From positions 215,024,484-215,088,483 of the forward strand of contig CAXKWD010000001.1 of the NCBI GenBank assembly GCA_964059195.1: a DNA stretch of 64,000 nucleotides. Reading direction: 5' to 3'. Positions 12,618-22,605 of the stretch are shown in pieces (within the stretch, counting starts at the first letter, position 1; each line of letters opens with the position of its first letter). A program made the translations under genes and the position numbers. The notes below the pieces were generated by a model, which ran no database searches, was not told the DNA's origin, and saw nothing but the letters and a program-made list of their open reading frames with translations. Source of the DNA: Ectobius pallidus (taxonomy: Eukaryota > Arthropoda > Insecta > Blattodea > Ectobiidae).

Positions 12618-13195
12618 TTCATATTATGGTGGCTATTAAAACAATTAAAGTTCATCCACGAAGATGTGCCCCTACAAATAAGACAAAACACGTGGTTTAT
12701 GCATGATGGGGCTCCAGCACATTTTAGTCTCATTGTTCGAGACACACTGACTGGTGTCTACCATGACAGATGGATAGGCAGAGGAGGAACAGTTTCATGG
12801 ACTGCACGTTCTCCCGACCTCAATCCTTTGGATTTTTATCTCTGGGGGCACCTTAAACTATTGGTTTATACAGCAGACATCCCGGATAAGAAAATTTTCA
12901 TCAACATGTCATGGAAGCCTGCGAAACCATTCGACACCATCCCGGAGTATTTGAAAGGGTGTGACAGTTTATGATTCGAGGAGTTCATGCATGGCTGGAA
13001 GCTAGAGGACATTTTGAGCATTTGTTATGAGTCTTTTGTGTTGACGTGTTATGAGTGTACCAATGTGTTGAACAGTTCCTAACGAGAAAACAAAGGATTA
13101 TGGGACCTATGTTCATATGAACTTTTTTCCTTCATTGGTATAAGGAACCCATGCCCGAAGTTTGTAAAAGTATTTTTGAAACACCGTGTATTTAA
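12618..13195 (+). pseudogene. Tc1/mariner-superfamily transposase C-terminal fragment
   Basis: 12666-12974 encodes MHDGAPAHFSLIVRD (second catalytic Asp region) and ARSPDLNPLDFYLWGHLK (third), then degenerates. It ends with the terminus-like tttgaaacaccgtgta near 13190. The 5' half and left TIR are missing, apparently replaced by the SINE. Confidence 0.75.
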
Positions 13196-13466
13196 CACAA
13201 GACAAAAAAAGCCTTTTGGACTAAGATTTTACTAGATTAACTAAAGTAAGTAATAGTTTTAAATACTGAAGTACGGAAATTTTTAAAAATCGTCTACCAA
13301 ATTCAGGAACAAGTACCCATAGATTCAAATCAGTTCTAGAAGAATGGCTTACTGTTCATGCATTTTATAGTATCGGTATAGAAGAATTTGAATCTTGTAA
13401 AGACGTTATGGCATTTTAATCTTAGTTGTAAATTGATTGTTAGTGACACTGCCTATTGCTATTTAC
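13196..13466 (+). other. Possible coding-repeat fragment, unclassified
   Basis: A plus frame at about 13290-13420 reads like a TE protein C-terminus (LPNSGTSTHRFKSVL), but I cannot assign a family. Confidence 0.3.
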
Positions 13467-14106
13467 TAGGGCAAGGCATTTAATGACCATAAAATAGTAA
13501 AAAAATGCAAAATAAAAGAAACATTTATCACCTAAAAAAGTGAAAAATGACATAAAGATCTTAAAAATGACCAATAAATTCACCATTATTACTTATAAAT
13601 AGTTTTTTTTCTAAGTATGAATTGCAAAAATAAATTTAATGGATGAGAGTGCATTATATATCAATTTACAATATAAAACATGCTTATTTTGTTACTAAAG
13701 AAGTAAGTAAACTTATACTACTTGGACACCCTTAGCAAAAAAAAAAAAAAAATTCTTTCTTAACTGGCATGCCCATCAAATTGCCTATAACAAATATGTT
13801 CCATTAAAAAGAAAGAAACAATTCTTTATTTGCTAAAGACAAACTGCTGTGATGTTTACAATAAACCTGCATTAAAATGAATATAAATGAAGTCATGTAT
13901 GAACACTTAGCGGAGATTCTCAAATAAAAACGATTGTCTGTTGTCTGAAAGTAACGATTTGTAGCCTATATGGAAAAGCTCCTCTCTATCACTATTGAAA
14001 CATGACCACGAAAATGACTTAAAAATTGCCAAAAAATTACCTATCTTTTGAAAATGACAAAAAATTCAAAATAAACCAAAAAGATTCAAAAACAAATTGC
14101 CCTTAA
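13467..14106. mobile_element. Probable hAT-type MITE related to 46441-47060
   Basis: Termini TAGGGCAAGGCATTT and AAATTGCCCTTA form a short imperfect TIR. The body repeats the AAAATGAC / AAAAAGTGAAAAATGAC phrases of the 46.4-kb element. No convincing TSD found. Confidence 0.5.
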
Positions 14107-14137
14107 TTAATCAATTATTTAATGATACACCCTTATA

Positions 14138-14986
14138 TCTCTATATATATAAAAGGCTTTGTCCTGACTGACTGACTGATTGACTGAATGACAGGAATCA
14201 ACGTACAGCCTAAACTATAACAGGTAGAGACTTGGAATTTTGACAGTACCTTCGTTGCATAATGTAGGTGCTCACTAAGAAAGGATTTTGAAAAATTCTG
14301 ATTCTAAATGCCAAAAATTAAATGTTTTTGAAAATACTTAATCCCTTTTTACATATAATTATCAATTCCAAATCACAGAATATATTGTTGCCAAATGGTA
14401 TCAGGTGGGCTTGGAAAAAACAAATGAAATGCACTTTTGACAAATAAGAGAAGTTATCAAAATAATTCATGTTATAAATAAATATTACAGAATGAAATCC
14501 ACTAAAATAATGGAATCACATAACTTTCTCTACCCTGGACATAGAGAAAACAAAACGAGGTATGGTAATGTGTATATTATTATATTATATCGCAGGTTTT
14601 TGGAGAGAAAAGTATGAAAGTGATAATGCTTTCTGTTTAATTTCATCTCCAAAACGGTTTTATGGTAACATAAGAGTGGGAAATTTCCCGCCTCGATATT
14701 ACAATTTTATGTTACTGGAATTTCTGTTTCTTCTTATTTAAACCTCTACCAGGCTTGCTGTGCACTGTACAAGCGATGGGATGCAAAATTCTAGATCCTC
14801 TATGAGCCATAAAAAACTATATCAAGCGTTTTCTGAGGGAATAGTTTGAGTGTAATAAGTCGTTCTTCCTATTTCAAATTATAAATGCCTATATAAGGAC
14901 CTAGAATTTAAAATTGAAAATCCTTCATAAGTTAATTTCCAATTACAAAATACAAAACCCGGGCGACGCCGGGTCTTTTAAGCTAG
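14138..14986 (+). mobile_element. Non-autonomous Helitron, copy 1
   Basis: 849 bp. It starts A|TCTCTATATATATAAAAGG and ends with hairpin cccgggcgacgccggg, 10 nt, CTAG|T: Helitron rules with A-T insertion and no TSD. Near-identical by eye to 30692-31548. No Rep/helicase ORF. Confidence 0.9.
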
Positions 14987-14996
14987 TATCTATATA

Positions 14997-15606
14997 TTAG
15001 GGATGGGTCCTCGATACTTTTGATAGATACTCTCGATACTTGCATGGTATCAGCATCGAGCGATACTTCAGAAAACTCGCTCGATACTTTGACAATTCTG
15101 CAATTTAAGGAAATGCGGTATCTCTTTCTGCTTTTAGTAGTCTACTAAATATATTAAATACTTCTATTTCTCCTTGAAAAGGAGAAAACCACTCTGTGAC
15201 TTTTGTCTAGTCATAAATAAAGACTTTCCGACTTTTAAAATCCAAACAGCTGAGATTCTTAATTGTTTCGTTTCCTGTCAAACGTTTCAATAACAACCAA
15301 CAAGCAAGCTGACTGTCCAAACCCCATTGTAATTTTTTTAACTAAAACTTGTAAGTGGACTGTTTCAAAAACTAATTTTAGTTTTAATGTAGACTTTAAA
15401 AATAACTATAGGCCATTGTTGATATTAAATTTTGTCTCATTAAATATGCACACTTAATTTAGTTGGTATTATATACAGTTCTCTCAACTTTTAATTTTAA
15501 TGTAACTACTTATTGAAACTGGAAATGTTGATGGTATCAAGTATCGAGGAAAAAAACATGTATCGGTATCGAGTATCGAGAAAATCTGGTATCGACCCAT
15601 CCCTAA
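14997..15606. mobile_element. hAT-type MITE
   Basis: Termini TTAGGGATGGGTCCTCGATAC and GGTATCGACCCATCCCTAA; both ends repeat CGATAC/GTATCG motifs. A degraded TSD (6 of 8: TCTATATA / TGTGTATA). It begins 10 bp after the Helitron end. Confidence 0.75.
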
Positions 15607-15846
15607 TGTGTATATATATATATATACGAGCTATCTTTTAACTTTCATATTAAAAAAGATGCAAAATCATCAAATGACTTGACCTACTAATTAATCTGCT
15701 TAATGGCAAATAAAGATTATGATTACGATGATTCTGTTTCAAAATTTGAACTGAAGATGGGTGAAGCAATCTATGTTATCAGCTTTATTTGTGCAAGTGA
15801 AACAATTGCTAATTTGGCATTATCTGATATTATGCTGATTACTTTC

Positions 15847-16089
15847 TTAGTCAATACAATTATCTACACACGTCAAGTGCTGATAGTGAATACACAAAAA
15901 CTTGAGATAAACAAGCATGACCAAATGTCCAAATATATGACTTACCATATTCAGCCAATCCCCATGCCTTTTATCATCAACTTTTTTTATTACATCCTCT
16001 ATCCATACCATAGGTGCTATAGGTAGAGGAAGTACAGGCCAATTCAAAATGCTCTCCGGGGTATCTTTTCTAACCTTGGATAGTAACAT
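15847..16089 (-). other. Exon-like minus-strand ORF, unknown
   Basis: An 80-codon open frame. The part before a good donor (ATATG|GTAAGT on the minus strand, at about 15941) reads PESILNWPVLPLPIAPMVWI, compositionally protein-like. I do not recognise it. Its upstream half overlaps the left arm of the inverted repeat 16031-16690, so it may be captured host sequence or TE coding sequence. No acceptor is certain. Confidence 0.3.
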
Positions 16090-16690
16090 AAAGAAACTCT
16101 GGAAATTTCATTTATACTAGCAACAATGGAAGGTAATTTCAATTTTTGGGTAACATTAAATGAAAATGGTGTTCACGGCTGGTGAAAAAGCATTTTCTGT
16201 GGTCAGATTCCACGCTAGGAAGTCAGTAATCTCCGTCCAACGTCTCTTTCAGAGGGAATATGGAAAGGTTCCACCAACAGACAAGACAATTGATGCATGG
16301 TATGCACAATTTAAAGAAACTGCTTGTTTGTGCAAGAAGAAATCAACTGGATGTCCATTCAGAACACCAGATGGCATGGACCGTGTGCGACAATTGTACC
16401 AACGAAGCCCGCAAAAATCCATGTATCAAGCCTGCAGAGAACTTGCTACGCCACAAACAACTGTATGGAGAGTTCTTCACAAGCGCTTACGTTCAAGCCA
16501 TTCAAATTGCAGCTTCTTCAAGTTCTAGGACCTGGCGGCCGAAAATTGAAACTACCTTCCATTGTTGAAATAAATGAAATTTCCAGAGTTTCTTTATGTT
16601 ACTATCCAAGGATAGAAAAGATATGATCAATAACAATTCTGCAATGGTTCTTTAAAACCCCGGAGAGCATTTTGAATTACCCTGTAGGCC
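16031..16690 (+). pseudogene. Mariner-superfamily transposase N-terminal fragment between long inverted arms
   Basis: 16160-16528 encodes a helix-turn-helix N-terminus (VQRLFQREYGKVPPTDKTI, ACRELATPQTTVWRVL) of the transposase type whose C-terminal parts lie at 4.9, 12.7 and 35.3 kb. Inverted arms of about 110 bp (16031-16147 and 16542-16688) flank it. The right arm has about 33 bp the left lacks. The rest of the transposase is absent. Confidence 0.7.
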
Positions 16691-16748
16691 TATTGTGTTC
16701 AACCCCAAAATCTGAAGTTGAGTTTTTAACATAAATACATGTTTGAGG

Positions 16749-17010
16749 CAGGGGCGGATCCACGGGGGGGGGGGGGGGGGGGGGGGAGAAATTTGTAACA
16801 TTAAACACAAATTATTCAAAATTTTTAGAACATAACCCAAATACTTAAATTAAAGCAACGATATTCATTATTTTGAAATACCTTTGTAAGAAAATGCTGA
16901 AATGTTCATTTTGTTTTCAATTATGTACTGGGAATAATTAATTTTTATGAGTAAAAACTTCCCTCTCTACTTTGGTTCCCCCCCAAAATGTCTCTCTGGA
17001 TCCGCCCCTG
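16749..17010. mobile_element. hAT-type MITE with poly-G start, copy 2
   Basis: 262 bp, same TIRs as 3963-4235 and a perfect TSD GTTTGAGG (16741-16748 and 17011-17018). Its left G run is much longer than in copy 1. Confidence 0.9.
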
Positions 17011-17330
17011 GTTTGAGGTCCCTTTAAGCGAAAAATACTATTTGCAGAAACATGTCTGTGTGTATATCTGTGTATCTGTGAACAGCCTAGCTCCAGAACG
17101 ATAAATTGTATGAAAATAAAATTTTCTATTTGGGTTAGGTATTTTCTGGGGATGTGACACAACGATTGCCAATCACTTTCTCTTACTTTTAATGCCATTT
17201 TAGATGAAGAAAATTTCATTTTTCGTGTTTTTCTCGAAAATGGGCCTCAATTTTGTTTAAATTTGGATCAGATGTTTATATTGAGAGCAAAAACATTTAT
17301 CTGAAATTTTTTTCTCAAAAATACAAGCCA
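17011..17330 (+). repeat. Interspersed repeat C (unclassified)
   Basis: Shares acatgtctgtgtgt, gaacagcctagctcca and gaagaaaatttcatttttcg with the inverted copy at about 33950-34270 and, more weakly, with 48917-49080. No coding content. Confidence 0.55.
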
Positions 17331-17720
17331 CCCACTGTTTATAGAAACACATTCTTGCCGGTGGAACAATAAAGCTTTGCATCAGGTTGAAACAACAGAA
17401 TATGCGCTCTTTGCAATATGGCCTCTTGTTCTGTATCAGACGTGAAGGGAGAAAATATACTGGCCATGCTTTGAGTAAAGGAAGTTACAAGAGAGCATTA
17501 CTCAGATTTTATTTGGGTTGTGTATCCTTCGGGGGTGTGATACAATGTGGTAACGACGTTCTCTTCATTTTTAAAACCAATGTAGGCCTACATGGAGGGA
17601 ATATCATACATAATATATTATACTAAGAGGCAAAACTTTTATTTATGCAGAGGAAGTTATAGGTATGTTTCACATCAGAGTTTTTTCCTATTCCTTTTGG
17701 ATACATGGTTCCATCAATAG
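17331..17720. other. Intergenic, nothing recognised
   Basis: A 79-codon frame at 17387-17626 has no recognisable domain. Confidence 0.4.
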
Positions 17721-18224
17721 TAGGGCTGAAAATCAATTAAAATTTATAATCGAGTTAAAGCTTGACTTTAATCCAATTAATCGACAAACATATCGGTATT
17801 TTAAATGAAACTAAAGTGTACACTTAATATTGTTTTACACGTTTATGACTACTACACTACAGATAATCAGAAGAAATCCTGAATTAATGAATACCATTAT
17901 TAGTTAACTAGTGAAAAAGTATATATACAAAACTTACATTTCCGGTTACTTTTTCAGCCAAGACTTGAGACACACAAGTTTGTTGACTAAGCTACCCTTA
18001 AGGTTTCTGAATGACGGGAATTGTTTGGGCACAATAGGCTGAATGACACATGATGTGCCAAGGCCAGAGAAGCGAGAGAAAGAAGTTTGGTCATTTGCAC
18101 CATTTCTCGAAAAACATTTTTTCAGAATTCGACTAAACCGATTAATCGGAAAATGTAATTGACCGACGATTAAATGTTTGATCAATTAATCGAGCTGATT
18201 AATTGATTAATCGGTATGGCCCTA
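17721..18224. mobile_element. hAT-type MITE rich in ATTAATCG
   Basis: 504 bp from TAGGGCTGAAAATCAATTA to ATTAATCGGTATGGCCCTA with perfect 8-bp TSD ATCAATAG (17713-17720 and 18225-18232). Confidence 0.9.
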
Positions 18225-18410
18225 ATCAATAGGGCATTAGTATTTTACAGATATTTGTTTTTAAGATCTATAAATGTTGCAAGATTAGCTATATTAAAAG
18301 CTTTACATAAATCCACATACCTGTGTTATAATCCTATACTCCATTCTGTTTTGTCAATGTAAATTATTCTTATATCTATAAGTTACTGTCATAAATTTAA
18401 AATCTCTATA

Positions 18411-18609
18411 CAGTGAAACCTCTCCTTATGGACACCCCCAAGGTACGGATACTCATAAACGGATAGAATTTCATGTCCCAACTGAAATAATATAGAAATG
18501 ATGATAAATTCAACTCTCGTATACGGACACTCTCAGCATGGACAGCTTTATGACAGTCCTAACGCGTGCTTCACCTCCTTACTTCCTACAGAACTCGGAT
18601 TTCTAAGAC
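18411..18609 (+). mobile_element. One end of a pogo/Tigger-like element
   Basis: CAGTGAAACCTCTCCTTATGG after TA resembles pogo/Tigger termini. The partner end is not found, either before or after the nested MITE. Confidence 0.4.
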
Positions 18610-18870
18610 CTAATGTGTAGACCTGGGATTTTAAGGCAAATGCCAATTTTGTTCCTTATGAAATAACATGAAAATTTGTAAATATGTTGACATTTTATAA
18701 TAAATCACTTAGATTTGTAGAGTTTTATAGTGCCCTAAAATGCCTATTTGGACCTCTGGAGCCTATTTTTACTATTTTAGTGCCTAAAATGCCTATTTTG
18801 TACATTTAAAATAAAATGCAACTTCTGTAACTTTTACAATCATTTAATGGACATCCCTGAATGAAGAGCA

Positions 18871-20100
18871 TGAGACGATTGCTACTTCGCAATTGAATTA
18901 CTCCACCCATATCAATAAAATGAACAAAATAAGTTTATTATATAAACTTATTAATTAGAATAATAACATAAATATTAATCAATTATAGCTTTGCATTTCT
19001 AATAACATTATAGGAATAAGTTAAATTCACTAAAATTATCTGAACAAGTTACAGCAGAAATGGAATAAGAACATAATATTTGCAATATTATGTTCCGGCT
19101 GGACTTGTGTGAATATTGAAACGAGACAGATTTCCCGGAACGTAAGAATAGGCTTAAGAACTATACTAAAGGATCTCAGTGGGGTGTAGGAGACAGTCAT
19201 TCATCACGAAACTCACTGCTATTGAACTAAAAACGTAGAGAAAGAAGAGCTTACTGGCTCTATTGAAATTTAAAGACTTAGTAAGTGGGAAAGTTCTTAC
19301 TCTATGGCGCTTCGGGGAATCTAGCTTCATTTCTGGTTACTGACAGCGTGGGCAAGTACTGCCATCCACGTGTATTAGCGTCTATGCTGGGTAAGGAGCA
19401 TAGCCAATGAAATAAGGGTTTGTATCTGAAGATTCTGATACACAATGTAATTTGCTGTAAACATAGCTATTAGAGGCTAAAAGAAATACAAGGCGTATTG
19501 GACTTTGAACGATGAGAAGTGGGGACACGCAGAAATTGGTATAGAGACACTCTCTCGTCTACGCTCTAAGTGAGTGGAGGCGATCTTCTCAGCATCTAGC
19601 TTCCGACTTAATAGAAGTCGGGAAGCTATTAATATTCTTCGGTCAGTAAATGATTTAAGTATCATTTACTGCAGTATTATTTAAATCTACGAATATATTC
19701 AGGTTTGAGGTACGGCTTAATTACAGCTGAGTACCAACTTAAATTCAGTGTGTATCAAACTGTAAGTACCAGTGAATCAACGACTTTACAAGGCATTCTT
19801 GTGAATACGCGAGGTTAGGGAGAAAGACACCTTAATAGCGAAATCCACTCATCTGAAGTCGAAGTTCACATACGACGAATATTCTACAAAAAGCCTATTA
19901 ACTGTTCTGTAATTATATTAAAATAAACAACACTCATACCAGTTAACCAGGGAGTTTTAATTGCATAAGAATATAAAGTAGACTGTTTCTAAGAGCTATA
20001 AATACCCAGATTGTGCCCCCGATGATACTGAAGATAACCTCTGCTCTGACTGTAGCGACACCGTGGCTGTAATTGGTTTTGCAACCCGCGAACCGTTACA
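18871..20100 (+). repeat. 5' LTR of the gypsy-type element
   Basis: 1230 bp starting TGAGACGATT and ending ACCGTTACA. A TATA-like TATAAATA is at 19997-20004 and an AATAAA at 19922-19927. If the TATA is used, U3 is about 1.1 kb, R-U5 is short, and the poly(A) signal lies in U3. Two hairpins sit at 19597-19628 and 19644-19671. Confidence 0.95.
19597..19671. repeat. Two adjacent hairpins in the LTR
   Basis: Hairpin 1 pairs tagcttccgactt (19597-19609) with 19615-19628, with one extra G. Hairpin 2 is a perfect 11-bp stem, CAGTAAATGAT (19644-19654) with its complement at 19661-19671. Both recur in the 3' LTR (offset 8088). Confidence 0.7.
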
Positions 20101-20481
20101 TACGTGGCGCCCAGCGTGGGGCTTGAAAAGACTCGAAGCTAAATTGTGTTGAATCAGAATATTTTAAATTAAAACAATAACTGTTACACGCATCATTAAG
20201 TAGAGACTACAGACATTGCAACGATTAACGGGATAGATAAATTCAAGATCCGAGTAAGAAGAATCAGGAGTGGGCAGACCGAAGATAGAATACCGGAGCA
20301 GCAGTAAAAAGCCTTGTAAAAATCTAGTTTATAAGAGGGTATTATTGCTAGCTATAAGAGGGTATTATATGTATTTGTGTTTTGTGAAGGGTATGATTTA
20401 TATGTATGCAAAGGTGAGTGAGCATGATTTTTATACATTGAGTGATCCCAGTGCAATAAATAAAGCTAGGGTTGTGTAGAA
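20101..20481 (+). other. Untranslated leader of the gypsy-type element
   Basis: Holds the PBS and then about 360 nt before the gag ATG. A short uORF (20270-20479) ends 2 nt before the gag ATG; it has no recognisable domain and may only modulate gag translation. Confidence 0.6.
20105..20122 (+). promoter_or_regulatory. Primer binding site for tRNA-Lys(CUU)
   Basis: TGGCGCCCAGCGTGGGGC starts 4 nt after the 5' LTR. It matches the complement of the 3' end of animal tRNA-Lys(CUU) at 17 of 18 positions; the one difference (G for A) still allows a G-U pair. The tRNA match comes from knowledge of lysine-tRNA-primed retroelements. Confidence 0.85.
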
Positions 20482-22605
20482 ATGATGACGTTAAGGAACG
20501 GAAAAGCCGTAATTTCAAATATGGAAACTGAGGAAATGAATAACGGTCAAGATGTGCTAACTAATAGTGAGATAGATCAAATCCAAGGGAACGAAATTGT
20601 AGTAGGTAACCAGGAAATTAATAGTGATGAATCTGAAATGCTAGTAGATAACGAAAGCCTTGTAATTAATCAGGAGACTAGTGAGGAGAGGGAACCAGAG
20701 ATTTCATTAGTTCAGGAAGATAGCCCTTGCGAAAATACAATGTCAAACCAAGTAGATGAGGGACCGCCTTCATGGATGAAGCACTTCATAATTGATATGC
20801 AAAAACAGAATCAAAGAATCGCAGAGGAAAATAATAGGACATTAGCTAAACAGTTAAGAGATGAAAGTAGCAAAAATTTAGAGGAAACTAGAAAGATAGG
20901 GGAAAAATTGGATAGGAGTACCAGTGAGCTGAGATTAGTTATTGACCAATTATCTGAAAAATCAAAGAAAACTGAGGATAGGGTAAATAAACTCTCAGAC
21001 GAATGTAAAGTAACAACTGTAAAATTAACTAAAAGGATCGACCACGTGCAAAACAAAGTCGAAGAAAATAAGAAACAGTTGGAACAGAAAATAGAGCAGG
21101 ATATAAGAACCCAGAATAAAAACTTGGAGGATAAATTAGTTCAAGCTTTGTCAGTGGATATGGGGGTAATAAGTACTAATATTCAAGGGCAGGTTAATGA
21201 TCATGCTGATAAAATAAGTAGGATGAGGAATGACATTGAAACTAAACTAAACAAAATAGTTGCAATACAGAATAATGTGACTAAAGAGGTTAATGACCAC
21301 ACTGATAAACTAAGTAGGATGAGTAATGACATTTCTTGTACCGGAATTCAGGCTAATGGTAGAGGGGTTTGTTCACAATTAATTCATTGTTCGAATGGGG
21401 AAAATACTAACCCACACGGGAGTCAAGATAGTGAACTGAGGACTCCGAGCATAAGCCTAGAATCAGAAAATTCGCGAGGTGACCTAGGCCTACACGACAA
21501 TGTTGTTATCCCAGTAACTGGTTATAATAATACCCATGTAAATAAAATCGCGGATTTAGATTGGCCTTTGCCTTATTATAATGATGAGAAAAATGCTAAT
21601 CCTCATGAATTTATAAGAGAGCTAGAGACATACTTTAAAGTTAAAGGCATTCGTGAAGAATTTAAGATATTAGTTGTTCAGAGGTCGCTTGGAGGTAGTT
21701 GTAAAGACTGGATGCCAGTTGTGATGAGAGAGGGAACTGGGTACCAAGAATTCAAAAAGTTATTTATGGATAAATATTGGAGCGATTCACGTCAGAGTGA
21801 AGCTAGGACTGAACTCTATTCAGGGCATTATAATGAACAAGGGAAAATGTCGTGTACTGAACATTTCGTAAGACTTATAAAATTAGCCAAGTCGCTAAAT
21901 ATAGTTTCCGAAAAAGAGGTCATCCAAATTGCAATGAAACACTTCGGTCCAGATATTCATAAATTGTTAACTGTGGCAAGACCACAAACTTACGCGCAGA
22001 TGCTTAGCTTGTTAACGGAGTTTGAGGAGGGCGAGAGAGCCATAAAGAAATTCCATAGTTATCAGCGATACCATAACCCTCAAAATCGTGGAGGAAATCA
22101 AGCACAGTACGCAGGTGCCAGCCGAAATAATGAGAATTATAATGATGGTAATGGTAGGCCTACACAAGGTTATCAGGATGCCAGGGGAAATAAGCCGTGG
22201 ACTAATAACGGAAGAAATCAGAATAATTCTAATTACGGAAATGGAAGGAATGAGAGGGTAAATAATAATAGTTACAGAGAAAACCAAAATACTAATAATG
22301 GTTTACGTAACACCAACAATAATCACACTGATGACAGAAATAGGTCACGACCTCAAAGCGTGGGAATAAATCACATAGCTTTCCAGGAACAAGAGAGAGG
22401 AAATGTAGATCAAGTTTACCGATATGGACAGTTACAAGACGGTCGGTACATTCCTCATCAAAATAACGGGACGGATAATTGTAACCACGTGCCAGATTCA
22501 CAACATAGATTAGATCCTAATGTGAATGCATTTCATCACTCTCAAGCCGACACGACAGGTGTAGGAAGTGACAGATGTCAGCCCGAGGCTTTAAACTCAG
22601 CATAG
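20482..22605 (+). CDS. gag: Gag-like polyprotein of the LTR retrotransposon
   Basis: 707 aa; structural protein that packages element RNA into virus-like particles. Residues about 90-290 are Lys/Glu/Gln/Asn-rich and predicted coiled coil, with an internal repeat (VNDHADKISRM and VNDHTDKLSRM). Residues about 360-520 resemble the retrotransposon gag/capsid fold (FIRELETYF, FKKLFMDKYW, MSCTEHFVRLIKLA). The C-terminal third is Asn/Arg/Gln-rich and shows no CCHC zinc knuckle, so RNA binding is probably by the basic Asn-rich tail. The start is the first ATG of the long frame, just after a uORF stop. It ends 34 nt into the pol frame; a slip heptamer lies at 22590-22596. No internal stop seen. Confidence 0.9.
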   Translation: MMTLRNGKAVISNMETEEMNNGQDVLTNSEIDQIQGNEIVVGNQEINSDESEMLVDNESLVINQETSEEREPEISLVQEDSPCENTMSNQVDEGPPSWMKHFIIDMQKQNQRIAEENNRTLAKQLRDESSKNLEETRKIGEKLDRSTSELRLVIDQLSEKSKKTEDRVNKLSDECKVTTVKLTKRIDHVQNKVEENKKQLEQKIEQDIRTQNKNLEDKLVQALSVDMGVISTNIQGQVNDHADKISRMRNDIETKLNKIVAIQNNVTKEVNDHTDKLSRMSNDISCTGIQANGRGVCSQLIHCSNGENTNPHGSQDSELRTPSISLESENSRGDLGLHDNVVIPVTGYNNTHVNKIADLDWPLPYYNDEKNANPHEFIRELETYFKVKGIREEFKILVVQRSLGGSCKDWMPVVMREGTGYQEFKKLFMDKYWSDSRQSEARTELYSGHYNEQGKMSCTEHFVRLIKLAKSLNIVSEKEVIQIAMKHFGPDIHKLLTVARPQTYAQMLSLLTEFEEGERAIKKFHSYQRYHNPQNRGGNQAQYAGASRNNENYNDGNGRPTQGYQDARGNKPWTNNGRNQNNSNYGNGRNERVNNNSYRENQNTNNGLRNTNNNHTDDRNRSRPQSVGINHIAFQEQERGNVDQVYRYGQLQDGRYIPHQNNGTDNCNHVPDSQHRLDPNVNAFHHSQADTTGVGSDRCQPEALNSA

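Noticed and set aside
19477..19665. 62-aa minus ORF, duplicated at 27565
   Set aside because: It lies inside the LTR, and the duplication is just the LTR pair; no recognisable protein.
20270..20479. 69-aa ORF before gag as a separate retroelement gene
   Set aside because: No domain; treated as a uORF in the leader.
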